DNA of 41,870 nt from an uncultured Christensenella sp. (GCA_949284695.1 CASDWJ010000045.1:1-41870); one strand, 5' to 3'; counted from the stretch's first letter, positions 34,131-41,870 are shown. Made by a program: numbers and translations. Notes: generated by a model from the letters alone, not told the origin.

Positions 34131-34142
34131 GAACATTTGTTC
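34131..34142. promoter_or_regulatory. LexA-type SOS box upstream of the regulator promoter
   Basis: GAACATTTGTTC matches the Gram-positive LexA consensus GAAC-N4-GTTC exactly, and the next base (G) also fits the longer CGAAC-N4-GTTCG form. It lies 20 bases upstream of the -35 box. A half copy (AACATTTGTG) precedes it directly at 34122-34131. An exact 8-base match is expected about once by chance in this much DNA, so the position is the stronger argument. Confidence 0.5.
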
Positions 34143-34732
34143 GCTTTTTCTATATGGTAAACTTTCTAAATTGCCACTAATTGTCATATTAAGTTGAATT
34201 TTTTGTCGATTTTAAAAAAATACTGCTCTTAAAAATGTGAACATAATGTAAAGTCTGCCGCACGACCATACGCTGATACGGCACATTTTGCGCTTGCTTC
34301 TGCCCTCTTTGAAAAAGTATGTGAACGATAAGAAATAAGTCAGCGAAAACCTGCTCTCCCGGAAGTGCCGACATGTCAGAATCACGCTATCGTCAGAGTA
34401 TCGGCGCACCACACGCTCGGCACGAATAGCGCAGACTGCCCTGTTCTCGTTTTTATTGTAAATATCTCACGTGAAATTGTTATATACCCTCAAACATATT
34501 CAGATCGGGCGGGTATTTTTGAGCGCTCTCGATTACTTAAGTCTACAGCCGCAGTCCTCCCATTCAATCATCGGGAAGTCAATGTCAAATACTGCACACG
34601 CTGAATTTAACGCGCGTAATACAATATCAATACATTTTATACGTAAATAAAAAAGAAACAAATATATGCTTGCACGCCTGACAATTATCTGCTCTCGTGT
34701 CGTCAAATATCTCTTTCTATAATACGACGTAT

Positions 34733-34878
34733 ATCCGATTACCTTGCGTAGCATATCTCTGCTTGCCCGACGTTGCTCAACTGCTTGCCGACGCAAAATT
34801 TATCTGCTTTATAACATATACATCCGATTACCTTGCGTTGCATATCTCTGCTTGCCAGACGTTGCACAACTGCTTGCC
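34733..34878. repeat. Degenerate 89-bp-period direct repeat pair
   Basis: A 57-base block at 34733-34789 recurs at 34822-34878 with three mismatches. It begins ATCCGATTACCTTGCGT and ends CAACTGCTTGCC. Weaker similarity before 34733 suggests an older third unit. Confidence 0.8.
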
Positions 34879-34908
34879 CTCCGTCGCAAATATTCGCATA
34901 TCTGTGGG

Positions 34909-34931
34909 TTTTACCAAAAAACTTGGTAAAA
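34909..34931. other. 9-bp inverted repeat between the two repeat families
   Basis: TTTTACCAA (34909-34917) and TTGGTAAAA (34923-34931) form a perfect hairpin with a five-base loop. It may end transcription in either direction, though no gene adjoins it. Confidence 0.5.
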
Positions 34932-34993
34932 TCTATAATCAACGGTTTAATGTAGGATAAACCAATTAAAACCCCGGACACAATTTTGGTATT

Positions 34994-35406
34994 CAGGTCA
35001 AAAAAACCTGAAGCAACTGCATATCGCGCGTCTGAAATTCTGAAGCCGACCGCATGTTTTGAATCAAAAAACCTATAGCGAGCCGCACTTCTCAGGTCAA
35101 AAGACCTGAAGCAACTGCATATCGCGCGCCTGAAATTCTGAAACCGACCGCATGTTTTGAATCTAAAAACCTATAGCGAGCCGCGCTTCTCAGGTCAAAA
35201 GACCTGAAGCAACTGCATATCGCGCGTCTGAAATTCTGAAGCCGACCGCATGTTTTGAATCAAAAAGCCTATATCCAGCCGCACTTCTCAGGTCAAAAGA
35301 CCTGAAGCAACTGCATATCGCTCGTCTGAAATTCTGAAACCGACCGCATGTTTTGAATCAAAAAACCTATAGCGAGCCGCGCTTCTCAGGTCAAAAGACC
35401 TGAAGT
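34994..35406. repeat. 98-bp tandem repeat array, four full units plus a partial fifth
   Basis: Units start at 34994, 35093, 35191 and 35289, with a 20-base partial copy at 35387. Each opens with CAGGTCAAAAGACCTG (a hairpin; in unit 1 one base longer and slightly changed), then AAGCAACTGCATATCGC, and ends with CCGC-A/G-CTTCT. Units 1 and 3 share GAAGCC and GCACTTCT, while units 2 and 4 share GAAACC and GCGCTTCT, so the array is built from a doubled two-unit block. It is not a CRISPR: the units abut without spacers. Confidence 0.92.
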
Positions 35407-35505
35407 CGACCATGTGCAGACATCATATATTCAGAACAGCCTCTGCTTCTCTCCGTCTGACGACCTGAAACTTTTCTTGCATTGTCGAAATTGCCTGATA
35501 AAGCG

Positions 35506-35533
35506 CAAAAAAAATCTCCCGCTGTTGCGGGAG
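35506..35533 (-). terminator. Terminator of the ileS-methyltransferase-RluA operon
   Basis: The minus strand forms CTCCCGC, a four-base loop, GCGGGAG and then ATTTTTTTT. It lies about 20 bases after the RluA-family stop codon. Confidence 0.85.
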
Positions 35534-35555
35534 AAGTTTTCTTATCTGCAGAACG

Positions 35556-36338
35556 TTATTTTTTATCGTCCTTTTTTGCAAAGTCGATATAATTCTTCAT
35601 ATTTCCGTAAGGATCGGTGACGGCGGCGAAGTTGAGGAATCTGCCCAGCTCGAACGCCTTCCACGGAGAAATGTCCTCGGGAGGATAGGAGATGAACGCG
35701 AGCCTCTCCCCCGTCGTCGGATGGGTGAAGCGGAGCACCGCCGACCAGAGCGCGAGACTGTGTTTAAAAGTGCGCTTGTCCGCGCCGTATTTTGCGTCGC
35801 CGAAAAGCGGAGTGCCGTTGAAGGACATCTGCGCGCGGATCTGATGCGATCTGCCCGTCAGGAGATCTACTTTGACGAGCGCGAAGCTGTCTTTTTCGAC
35901 AAGCACGTGATATTCGAGTTCCGCCTTTTTCGCGCCCTCGGTCATCATCGGCACGATCTCGACGGTATTCGTCTTTTCATTCTTTTTCAGATAATGAGTC
36001 AGTGAGCCGACGGACGGCTTGGGTATGCCGCAGGTCACGCAGAGATATTTCTTTTCAAAGTCTCCGCTTTTTATCGCTTCGCACAGCCTTTCCGCCGACT
36101 TGGACGTACGGGCAAAGACCATGAGCCCGCCCGTGGGTCTGTCAAGCCTGTGCACGAGACCTACGTAAACGTTGCCCGGTTTATTGTATTTGTTCTTTAT
36201 GTAATCCTTGACCACCGTGAGCATATCTGTATCGCCCGAAGCGTCCGCCTGAGTGGGAACGTTCTGCGGTTTGATCGCGACGACGATCTGATTGTCCTCG
36301 TAGACCACCTTTAGGTCACGATAACTGAAGTCGGTCAT
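35556..36338 (-). CDS. RluA-family RNA pseudouridine synthase
   Basis: This enzyme isomerises uridine to pseudouridine in ribosomal or transfer RNA. The 260-residue protein has the family core VVYEDNQIVVAIKPQNVPTQ, the catalytic HRLDRPTGGLMVFART with its aspartate, and the C-terminal RSHQIRAQMSFNGTPLFGD and ERLAFISYPP motifs. It lacks an N-terminal S4 domain, so it is of the shorter RluA/RluC-like group; the target uridine cannot be told. The start at 36338 follows GGAGGACAAA and overlaps the methyltransferase stop (ATGA); an in-frame upstream extension is out of place for the family. Confidence 0.88.
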   Translation of the reverse strand: MTDFSYRDLKVVYEDNQIVVAIKPQNVPTQADASGDTDMLTVVKDYIKNKYNKPGNVYVGLVHRLDRPTGGLMVFARTSKSAERLCEAIKSGDFEKKYLCVTCGIPKPSVGSLTHYLKKNEKTNTVEIVPMMTEGAKKAELEYHVLVEKDSFALVKVDLLTGRSHQIRAQMSFNGTPLFGDAKYGADKRTFKHSLALWSAVLRFTHPTTGERLAFISYPPEDISPWKAFELGRFLNFAAVTDPYGNMKNYIDFAKKDDKK

Positions 36339-37198
36339 TTTGTCCTCCAAAGTCCGCTGCATCCGCAGGGTAGAATAATGTTTTCGTCGGTGGGAAGCCC
36401 TATTTCGTAGGACTCGAATATCCCGCCTCTGTCCTTGAGGCAAAGTCTCAGAATATTTTCGGTCACTGTAGGCTGAAGCCCGGTCGTATACGAATTGACG
36501 AGCACGAAAAGCGGTTTATTCGAAAGAAGTTTCACACACTCGGTCACGAAATCGAACAGATTTTCTTCGAGTTTCCACACTTCGCCGTTGACGCCTCTGC
36601 CGTATGACGGAGGGTCCATGATTATCGCGTCGTAGGTATTGCCTCTCCTCTGCTCTCTCGCGACGAACTTCATGCAGTCGTCGACGATGTATCTGATCGA
36701 ATCGCCGGGTATCGCGGACAGCGTTGCATTTTCTTTGGCTCTGTCGACCATGGCTTTCGCCGCGTCCACGTGGGTCACAAACGCGCCCGCTTTTGCGCAG
36801 GCAACCGTCGCGCCGCCCGTATAGGCAAAGAGATTGAGCACCCTGACTCTGCGGTTTTCACTGTTGATGAGATCCTGCACGACGTCCCAGTTCACCGCCT
36901 GTTCGGGGAAAAGTCCCGTGTGCTTGAAGCCCATCAGTTTGAGTGAAAATTTCAGACCTTTCCTGCCTACCGTAAAGTTTTCGGGCACATTGCCTTTATA
37001 CTGCCAGCGCCCGCCGCCGCTCGACGAGCGGTTGTATACCGCGTTTATCCCCTTGTATGCCGAGAGGTCGCTCGCGGCGTGCCATATGACCTGCGGGTCG
37101 GGACGAAGCAACACGAGATCGCCCCAGCGTTCGAGTTTCATCCCGTCGCCGGTAGCGATGACGCGGTAATCCTTCCAGCCTTCGGCTACGCGTATCAT
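36335..37198 (-). CDS. RlmI/RlmK-like class I methyltransferase (rRNA cytosine-type)
   Basis: The 287-residue protein has an N-terminal part of about 95 residues and a Rossmann methyltransferase domain with the SAM loop LNLFAYTGGATVACAKAG, an acidic strand end VTHVDAAK, and the catalytic-type motif DPPSYGRG. The COG1092 group with this DPPxF/Y motif makes 5-methylcytosine in 23S rRNA. Length is shorter than RlmI (about 395) because a PUA domain at the N-terminus appears reduced. Its ATG follows the ileS stop with no gap (TAAATG), so translation is coupled. Confidence 0.8.
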   Translation of the reverse strand: MIRVAEGWKDYRVIATGDGMKLERWGDLVLLRPDPQVIWHAASDLSAYKGINAVYNRSSSGGGRWQYKGNVPENFTVGRKGLKFSLKLMGFKHTGLFPEQAVNWDVVQDLINSENRRVRVLNLFAYTGGATVACAKAGAFVTHVDAAKAMVDRAKENATLSAIPGDSIRYIVDDCMKFVAREQRRGNTYDAIIMDPPSYGRGVNGEVWKLEENLFDFVTECVKLLSNKPLFVLVNSYTTGLQPTVTENILRLCLKDRGGIFESYEIGLPTDENIILPCGCSGLWRTK

Positions 37199-40100
37199 TT
37201 ATGCTTTTTTGACGACGAGGGTGACCTTTTCGCCGTTGATGTCCCACTCCTTGGTATAGCCGTCAAACAGACCCGTCACGAGTTCGTCGCAGAGCACGTC
37301 GGACTGTATGCCCTTGTCGTTTGCGAGCACTCTCGCGCTGTCTCCGTCGGCGACGTAACCGACGACGATGTGATCGGTCACTTCAAAGCCCGCCTCTTTT
37401 CTCATCGTCTGAAGTTTGGAGACGAGTTCTCTCGCGATACCTTCGTCCACGAGCGCGGGGGTCAGAGTCGTATCTATGACGACGGTCATTCCGCTCTCGC
37501 TCTCGACGCTGTAACCGCTCTTGTTGACGGGGTTGATGAGGAGATCTTCTTCCGCAAGCTCGATAGTCGTGCCGTCTGCCTCGAAGGAATATATCTTGCC
37601 CGCTCTGACGCGGTCGACGATCTCGACTGCGTTGTCGCAGGTCGCGAGGTACTGCCTGATAGCATTGAGGTGTTTGCCGTACTTGGGACCGAGTGTCTTG
37701 AGTTGCGGTTTGAGTTCGTAGGTGATGAACTTACTGCTGTCCTTTTCGAGCGCGACTTCCTTGACGTTGATTTCATCGGCGATATAGGACGCGACGGTCT
37801 TGTCCGCAAGCTGTTTATCGGTCAAAACGAACAGTTTGGAAAGAGGCTGTCTGTTCTTGATATTCACCTTGTTGCGGCATGCTCTGCCCAGAGCGACCGC
37901 GTGCAGAACGACGTCCATATCGGATTCGAGTTCTTTGTCGATCGCGCTCTTGTCCGCTTCGGGATAAGAACAGAGATGTACGCTTTCGGGCGCGTCCTCG
38001 TAGAAGGTACGCACGAGGTTCTGATAAATGCACTCGGACATAAACGGCACGAACGGCGCGAGCACCTTGCTCATCGTGACGAGTATGTGGTAAAGCGTCG
38101 TATAAGCCGCCGCCTTGTCATCGGTCATATCGCTGCCCCAGAAGCGCTCGCGGCTTCTTCTGACGTACCAGTTGGACAGGTTGTCGGTAAACTCCTCTAT
38201 CGCCCTTGCGGACTCCGTGATCTTATACTTTTCGAGGTTTTCGTCCACGGTCGCGACGAGCGTATTGAGGTTGGAGAGCGCCCATCTGTCGATCTGCGAA
38301 AGTTTGCACTTCTTCAGATCGTACTTGCGCGGGTCGTACTTGTCTATCTCCGCGTAAAGGACGAAGAAAGAATAGGTGTTCCACAGCGTGCCCATGAACT
38401 TGCGCTGAGCCTCGGAGACGTTCTCCGCGCTGAAACGCGACGGGAGCCACGGCGCCGACGAGCTGTAGAAATACCATCTGACCGCGTCTGCGCCCTGCTT
38501 GTCGAGCACGCTCCACGGGTCGACGACGTTGCCTTTATGCTTGGACATCTTTATGCCGTTCTTGTCGTTGACGTGACCGAGCACAATGCAGTTCTTGAAC
38601 GGCGCGCGGTCGAATATGAGCGTGGAGACCGCGAGCAGCGTATAGAACCAGCCTCTCGTCTGGTCGACCGCCTCCGAAATGAAATCCGCGGGGAACTGAC
38701 TGTCGAAGATATCCTTGTTTTCAAACGGGTAATGCCACTGAGCGAACGGCATACTGCCGCTGTCGTACCAGCAGTCCATGACCTCGGGGGTACGCTTCAT
38801 CGTGCCGCCGCATTTCGGGCACTTGAACGTGATCGGGTCGAGGTAGGGCTTGTGCAGTTCGATATCCCCATCTATGCCGGCGAGCTCCTTGAGCTCCGCT
38901 TTACTGCCGACGACGTGCATCTCGCCGCAGTCCTGACATATCCATATCGGGAGCGGAGTGCCCCAGTACCTCTCTCTCGAGACGCCCCAGTCGATGACGT
39001 TTTCGAGGAAGTTGCCCATTCTGCCCGTACCTATGGTCGGAGGCATCCAGTTGACGGTCGCGTTGTTTTTGAGAAGTCTGTCTCTGACCTCGGTCATCTT
39101 GATAAACCAGCTGCTTCTCGCGTAGTACAGAAGCGGCGTATCGCATCTCCAGCAATAGGGATAGCTGTGCTCGAACATCAGCTCTTTGAACAAGAGACCT
39201 TTTTCCTTGAGTTTGTCGATGACGAGCTTGTCGCCGTCCTTGACGAAGATACCTTCGAGGTCGCCGGTCTCCTTGGTGAACTTGCCTCTGTCGTCGACCA
39301 TCTGCACGAAAGGCAGACCGTAATTCCTGCCGACATTGGCGTCGTCCTCGCCGAACGCGGGCGCGATGTGTACCACGCCGCTGCCGTCCGTCAGAGTGAC
39401 GTAGCTGTCGCAGGTCACGTAGAACGCCTTTTTATCGCCCTTGTAGAAGTCGAAAAGCGGGATATATTCCTCCCTTTCGTAGTCCTTGCCCTTCTTGGTC
39501 TCGAGCACTTCGTAGTTCTCGAACAGAGAGGGCGCGAGAGCCGCGGCAAGCACGTATATTTCACCGTCCTCCGCCTTGATCTTCACATAATCCTCGACGG
39601 GGTTCATGCACAGCGCGACGTTGGACGGGAGCGTCCACGGGGTCGTCGTCCAGGCGAGGAAGTAACCGTCCGAGTTCTTTATCTTGAACTTGACGAAAAT
39701 GGATTTTTCCTTTACGGTCTTGTAGCCCTGCGCGACTTCGTGAGAAGAAAGCGCCGTGCCGCAACGCGGACAATACGGGACAATCTTGTGTCCCTTATAA
39801 AGCAGACCCGCTTCTGCGATCTTCTTGAGCGCCCACCACTCGGACTCGATGTAGTTGTCGTCGTAGGTGATGTACGGGTGCTCCATATCAACCCAGTAAC
39901 CGACGCGCTCGGACATTCTCTCCCACTCGCCCTTATACTTCCAGACGCTCTCTTTGCACTTCTGAATAAAAGGCTCTATACCGTATTTTTCTATATCCTG
40001 TTTGCCGTCCATATTGAGCGACTTTTCGACTTCGAGCTCAACGGGGAGGCCGTGGGTATCCCAGCCCGCCTTGCGGAGCACGTGGTAGCCCTTCATCGTC

Positions 40101-40315
40101 TTGTAACGCGGTATGATGTCTTTCATAACGCGCGTCAGAATATGACCGATATGTGGTTTGCCGTTGGCGGTCGGGGGACCGTCGTAGAACGAGAACGAGG
40201 GTCTGCCCTCGCTTTGTTTCACGCTCTTTTCAAAGATCGAATTTTGCTTCCAGAATTCGAGCACTTCTTTTTCTCTCGAACAGAAATCGAGACTTGAGCT
40301 TACTTGTTTATACAT
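37199..40315 (-). CDS. ileS: Isoleucine--tRNA ligase (eukaryote-like IleS2 type)
   Basis: It charges tRNA-Ile with isoleucine. The 1038-residue protein shows the class I motifs PPTANGKPHIGHIL (HIGH at 55-58) and KMSKHKGNVV (about residue 590), an editing domain with TTPWTLPSNVA, zinc-type cysteine pairs (CPRCGTA and CPKCGG), and an anticodon-binding C-terminus. The length above 1000 and ANGKPHIGH with LRKAGWDTHGLPVE mark the eukaryote-like IleS2 class, which in general tolerates the antibiotic mupirocin. No T-box leader is possible, as only 24 bases separate it from the preceding gene; it is transcribed from further upstream. CGGAGG precedes the ATG. Confidence 0.96.
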   Translation of the reverse strand: MYKQVSSSLDFCSREKEVLEFWKQNSIFEKSVKQSEGRPSFSFYDGPPTANGKPHIGHILTRVMKDIIPRYKTMKGYHVLRKAGWDTHGLPVELEVEKSLNMDGKQDIEKYGIEPFIQKCKESVWKYKGEWERMSERVGYWVDMEHPYITYDDNYIESEWWALKKIAEAGLLYKGHKIVPYCPRCGTALSSHEVAQGYKTVKEKSIFVKFKIKNSDGYFLAWTTTPWTLPSNVALCMNPVEDYVKIKAEDGEIYVLAAALAPSLFENYEVLETKKGKDYEREEYIPLFDFYKGDKKAFYVTCDSYVTLTDGSGVVHIAPAFGEDDANVGRNYGLPFVQMVDDRGKFTKETGDLEGIFVKDGDKLVIDKLKEKGLLFKELMFEHSYPYCWRCDTPLLYYARSSWFIKMTEVRDRLLKNNATVNWMPPTIGTGRMGNFLENVIDWGVSRERYWGTPLPIWICQDCGEMHVVGSKAELKELAGIDGDIELHKPYLDPITFKCPKCGGTMKRTPEVMDCWYDSGSMPFAQWHYPFENKDIFDSQFPADFISEAVDQTRGWFYTLLAVSTLIFDRAPFKNCIVLGHVNDKNGIKMSKHKGNVVDPWSVLDKQGADAVRWYFYSSSAPWLPSRFSAENVSEAQRKFMGTLWNTYSFFVLYAEIDKYDPRKYDLKKCKLSQIDRWALSNLNTLVATVDENLEKYKITESARAIEEFTDNLSNWYVRRSRERFWGSDMTDDKAAAYTTLYHILVTMSKVLAPFVPFMSECIYQNLVRTFYEDAPESVHLCSYPEADKSAIDKELESDMDVVLHAVALGRACRNKVNIKNRQPLSKLFVLTDKQLADKTVASYIADEINVKEVALEKDSSKFITYELKPQLKTLGPKYGKHLNAIRQYLATCDNAVEIVDRVRAGKIYSFEADGTTIELAEEDLLINPVNKSGYSVESESGMTVVIDTTLTPALVDEGIARELVSKLQTMRKEAGFEVTDHIVVGYVADGDSARVLANDKGIQSDVLCDELVTGLFDGYTKEWDINGEKVTLVVKKA

Positions 40316-40339
40316 TTTATCCTCCGTTTTCGGAAAAAT

Positions 40340-41608
40340 TTATTCCTCGTCTTCACTTTCCTCGCGCGGCGATACGACGACTTCGCACTCGGAAATTTTC
40401 ATGTGTTCCGTCTTTTTGACGGTTATCGTCAGATTTTCAAACTCTATCGAGTCGCCCACCTGCGGCACCTGACCCAGCTTCATTACCACAAAACCCGAAA
40501 GACCGGTCGCGTCGTATTCTTCTGCGTCGTCCTTGATCTCGAAATAGTCGAAAAAGTCTATCAAGTTGACGTCGCCCGCGACGATATATTTGTTTTCGTC
40601 CACCTTTTTGAACGACTCGACCACCCTGTCGTGCTCGTCCCAGATGTCTCCGACAAGTTCTTCGAGAATGTCTTCGAGCGTCACTATTCCCATCGTACCG
40701 CCGAACTCGTCGACGACTATCGCGATATGCGTCTTGGCTTTCTGCAGTTTTCTGAGAAGCCCGGAGATCTTCTCGAACGGCGTCGCGTAGATGATGTTGT
40801 TTGAAACGACCGCGTTTATCGACTTGGCGCCGCTGAGGAACGCGTTGTAAAAGTCCTTTTCGTTGAGCACGCCGACGATGTTGTCTATCGTGTCCTTATA
40901 TACGGGCAGACGGCTGAAGCCTGTCTCTTTGAATATGCGGATAACGGTGTGCATATCCGTGCCCTGTTTGACCGCCTTGACGTCGACTCTCGGGGTCAGG
41001 ATGTCGACTACGGTCAGGTCGTCGAACTCTATCGCGGAGCGTATAAGTTCTCCCTCGTACTCGTCTATGTTGCCGCCCGTCTGAGCTTCGTCCACTATCG
41101 TGATCAGCTCGTCGTCGGTGATGTTTTCGTTTCCCTTCTTCCTGAATATCTTGTTGATCAGCTTCTGCCACAGACCGAACAGCCAGGTCAGCGGGAACAG
41201 GATATAGCATACTATCTGCACCACGGATACGGTCGCGAGCGCGAAATATTCGGGGCTTTTCTTGGCTATCGTCTTGGGCGAGATCTCACCGAAGATCAGC
41301 ACTCCGACCGTCATAACCACGGTCGACACGGTGTTGGCTACGCTCGAATTTTTTATCAGCATGCCGAACAGTATCGTCGCGAGCGTCGTAGCCGTGATAT
41401 TGACTATGTTGTTGCCGATGAGTATCGTAGAAATAAAACGGTCGAAATTGCTCTCGAGCTTCATGACCTTGATCGCTCGCTTGTCGCCGTCGGCGGCGGC
41501 ATTCTTCATCTTGATCTTATTGAGCGAAGAAAACGCCGTCTCCGTTGCCGAAAAGAACGCAGACAGCATGATGAGAACGATGATTGCTATTAGTAACGGT
41601 ATTTCCAT
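40340..41608 (-). CDS. CNNM/hemolysin-C family membrane protein with CBS and CorC_HlyC domains
   Basis: The 422-residue protein has an N-terminal DUF21/CNNM region with four membrane segments (about 4-24, 57-85, 91-110 and 125-150) and the GEISPKTIA motif, two CBS domains (LTPRVDVKAVKQGTDMHTVI and the segment ending VDEFGGTMGIVTLEDILEELVG), and a C-terminal CorC_HlyC domain (about 335-410). Such proteins are linked to magnesium or cobalt export and cation homeostasis; 'hemolysin' is a historical name. The start at 41608 has AAGGG five bases upstream. A promoter lies just before it, and the operon runs on into ileS. Confidence 0.9.
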   Translation of the reverse strand: MEIPLLIAIIVLIMLSAFFSATETAFSSLNKIKMKNAAADGDKRAIKVMKLESNFDRFISTILIGNNIVNITATTLATILFGMLIKNSSVANTVSTVVMTVGVLIFGEISPKTIAKKSPEYFALATVSVVQIVCYILFPLTWLFGLWQKLINKIFRKKGNENITDDELITIVDEAQTGGNIDEYEGELIRSAIEFDDLTVVDILTPRVDVKAVKQGTDMHTVIRIFKETGFSRLPVYKDTIDNIVGVLNEKDFYNAFLSGAKSINAVVSNNIIYATPFEKISGLLRKLQKAKTHIAIVVDEFGGTMGIVTLEDILEELVGDIWDEHDRVVESFKKVDENKYIVAGDVNLIDFFDYFEIKDDAEEYDATGLSGFVVMKLGQVPQVGDSIEFENLTITVKKTEHMKISECEVVVSPREESEDEE

Positions 41609-41649
41609 ATTTACCCTTGAAAGGGTCTCCTTGAATGAATTTTTATTAT

Positions 41650-41678
41650 ATTATACATAACTTTGCGCGCATTGTAAA
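41650..41678 (-). promoter_or_regulatory. Promoter of the CNNM-ileS operon
   Basis: On the minus strand TTTACA (41673-41678) and TATAAT (41650-41655) are 17 bases apart. The -10 box is preceded by TG, so it may act as an extended -10. Confidence 0.8.
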
Positions 41679-41715
41679 GAAATTTACACAAATATATAAC
41701 CCTTTAACGCTTCAG

Positions 41716-41738
41716 ATGCCGACAAAGCGGCATTTTTT
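41716..41738 (+). terminator. Terminator-like hairpin, plus strand
   Basis: ATGCCG and CGGCAT form a 6-bp stem followed by TTTTTT. No plus-strand gene precedes it, so what it would end is unclear. Confidence 0.35.
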
Positions 41739-41750
41739 GTCGAAGCGGAG

Positions 41751-41775
41751 AAAAAGGGCGAGGTTTCCCTCACCC
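41751..41775 (-). terminator. Terminator of the gene at the right edge
   Basis: The minus strand forms GGGTGAGG, a four-base loop and CCTCGCCC (one G-U pair), followed by TTTTT. The stop codon of the edge gene lies inside the stem. Confidence 0.65.
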
Positions 41776-41870
41776 GATTTTTGAATATCCGTCTTTTGTG
41801 ATCTCGTATATCGTTGCGTCGCGGGGGCACAGCGCCGTTGCGACGCTTCTGCCGAAGCCGCCCACGCGTA
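41770..41870 (-). CDS. Unidentified gene, C-terminal fragment cut by window edge
   Basis: One minus-strand frame runs from the edge to a TGA at 41770-41772 and ends RDATIYEITKDGYSKIG. The preceding residues include VGGFGRSVATALCP. The frame is supported by the terminator at its stop and by a normal residue mix. I do not recognise the family from these 33 codons. Confidence 0.5.
   Translation of the reverse strand, partial: RVGGFGRSVATALCPRDATIYEITKDGYSKIG

Larger units (their letters stand above)
34143..35505. other. 1.4-kb non-coding region with two repeat families
   Basis: Read on both strands, this stretch has no convincing gene: open frames up to 87 codons lack ribosome sites or run through the repeats. 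34143-34732 is AT-rich without recognisable features. It is followed by an 89-bp-period repeat pair (34733-34878), a strong hairpin (34909-34931) and a 98-bp tandem array (34994-35406). No tRNA gene or attachment-site-like sequence was found. Confidence 0.65.

Noticed and set aside
22506-34142. Capsid-encoding satellite (PICI-type) island
   Set aside because: Those islands carry an integrase, regulators and replication genes, none of which are seen here.
34189-34412. Two overlapping 61-66-codon minus-strand genes upstream of the phage regulator (possible repressor)
   Set aside because: No ribosome site, odd composition, and no helix-turn-helix pattern.
34994-35406. CRISPR array
   Set aside because: Units of 98 bp abut with no variable spacers, and no cas gene is in the window.
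34143-35555. tRNA gene serving as a phage integration site
   Set aside because: No cloverleaf-like sequence or tRNA end was found on either strand near either border of the locus.
37079-40297. Open frame of over 1000 codons on the plus strand opposite ileS
   Set aside because: It mirrors ileS codon structure, has no ribosome site and no recognisable domains; ileS is certain. The same applies to the 826-codon frame opposite the topoisomerase A gene.
40316-40339. T-box riboswitch before ileS
   Set aside because: Only 24 bases separate ileS from the upstream gene, too few for such an element.

Overview
The window looks like a chromosomal segment of an uncultured member of the Clostridia. The main pointers are a SCIFF peptide with its radical-SAM maturase beside yajC and secDF, a eukaryote-like (IleS2-type) isoleucyl-tRNA synthetase, and AGGAGG ribosome sites with Gram-positive sigma-A promoters. 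The bulk is well-packed housekeeping DNA, mostly on the minus strand. Only TIGR04086, the Na/Pi transporter, murG and one secreted protein gene are on the plus strand. I saw no tRNA, rRNA or CRISPR array.

Layout. 1-142: end of an IS30-type element. 143-4447: secD-secF operon, then the SCIFF precursor and its maturase. 4608-13397: a TIGR04086 membrane protein converging on yajC, then tgt, a repeat-bearing gap, queA, ruvB, ruvA, coaE and polA. ruvA appears to be transcribed without a leader. 13776-21031: a Na+/phosphate cotransporter with PhoU domain, a type II topoisomerase gene pair (ParE/ParC-like), and an alpha/beta hydrolase. 21417-22457: murG. 35556-41870: an RluA pseudouridine synthase, an RlmI-like methyltransferase, ileS, a CNNM/CBS membrane protein, and the end of an unidentified gene.

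The accessory part is 22506-34142, a compact phage-particle locus on the minus strand. It encodes a sigma-region-4-like regulator, TerL, a shortened TerS-like protein, a Cys-rich small protein, portal, scaffold-like protein, major capsid protein, adaptor/tail-accessory proteins, a beta-propeller tail hub, a long coiled-coil protein and two holin-like proteins. Many genes overlap by ATGA, and all the reading frames look intact. The gene set resembles the head and short tail of P22-type podoviruses. I find no integrase, repressor, replication gene, tailspike or endolysin. A LexA-type box (GAAC-N4-GTTC) and a good promoter sit directly before the regulator. A secreted, SH3-like membrane-anchored protein lies antisense between the regulator and terL. 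The simplest reading is an SOS-responsive, stripped-down prophage that is either decaying or domesticated (GTA-like or PBSX-like). The sequence alone cannot decide which.

Upstream of that locus (34143-35505) lies about 1.4 kb of apparently non-coding DNA. It holds a degenerate 89-bp repeat pair and a 98-bp tandem array with an A-B-A-B higher-order pattern, each unit starting with a small hairpin.
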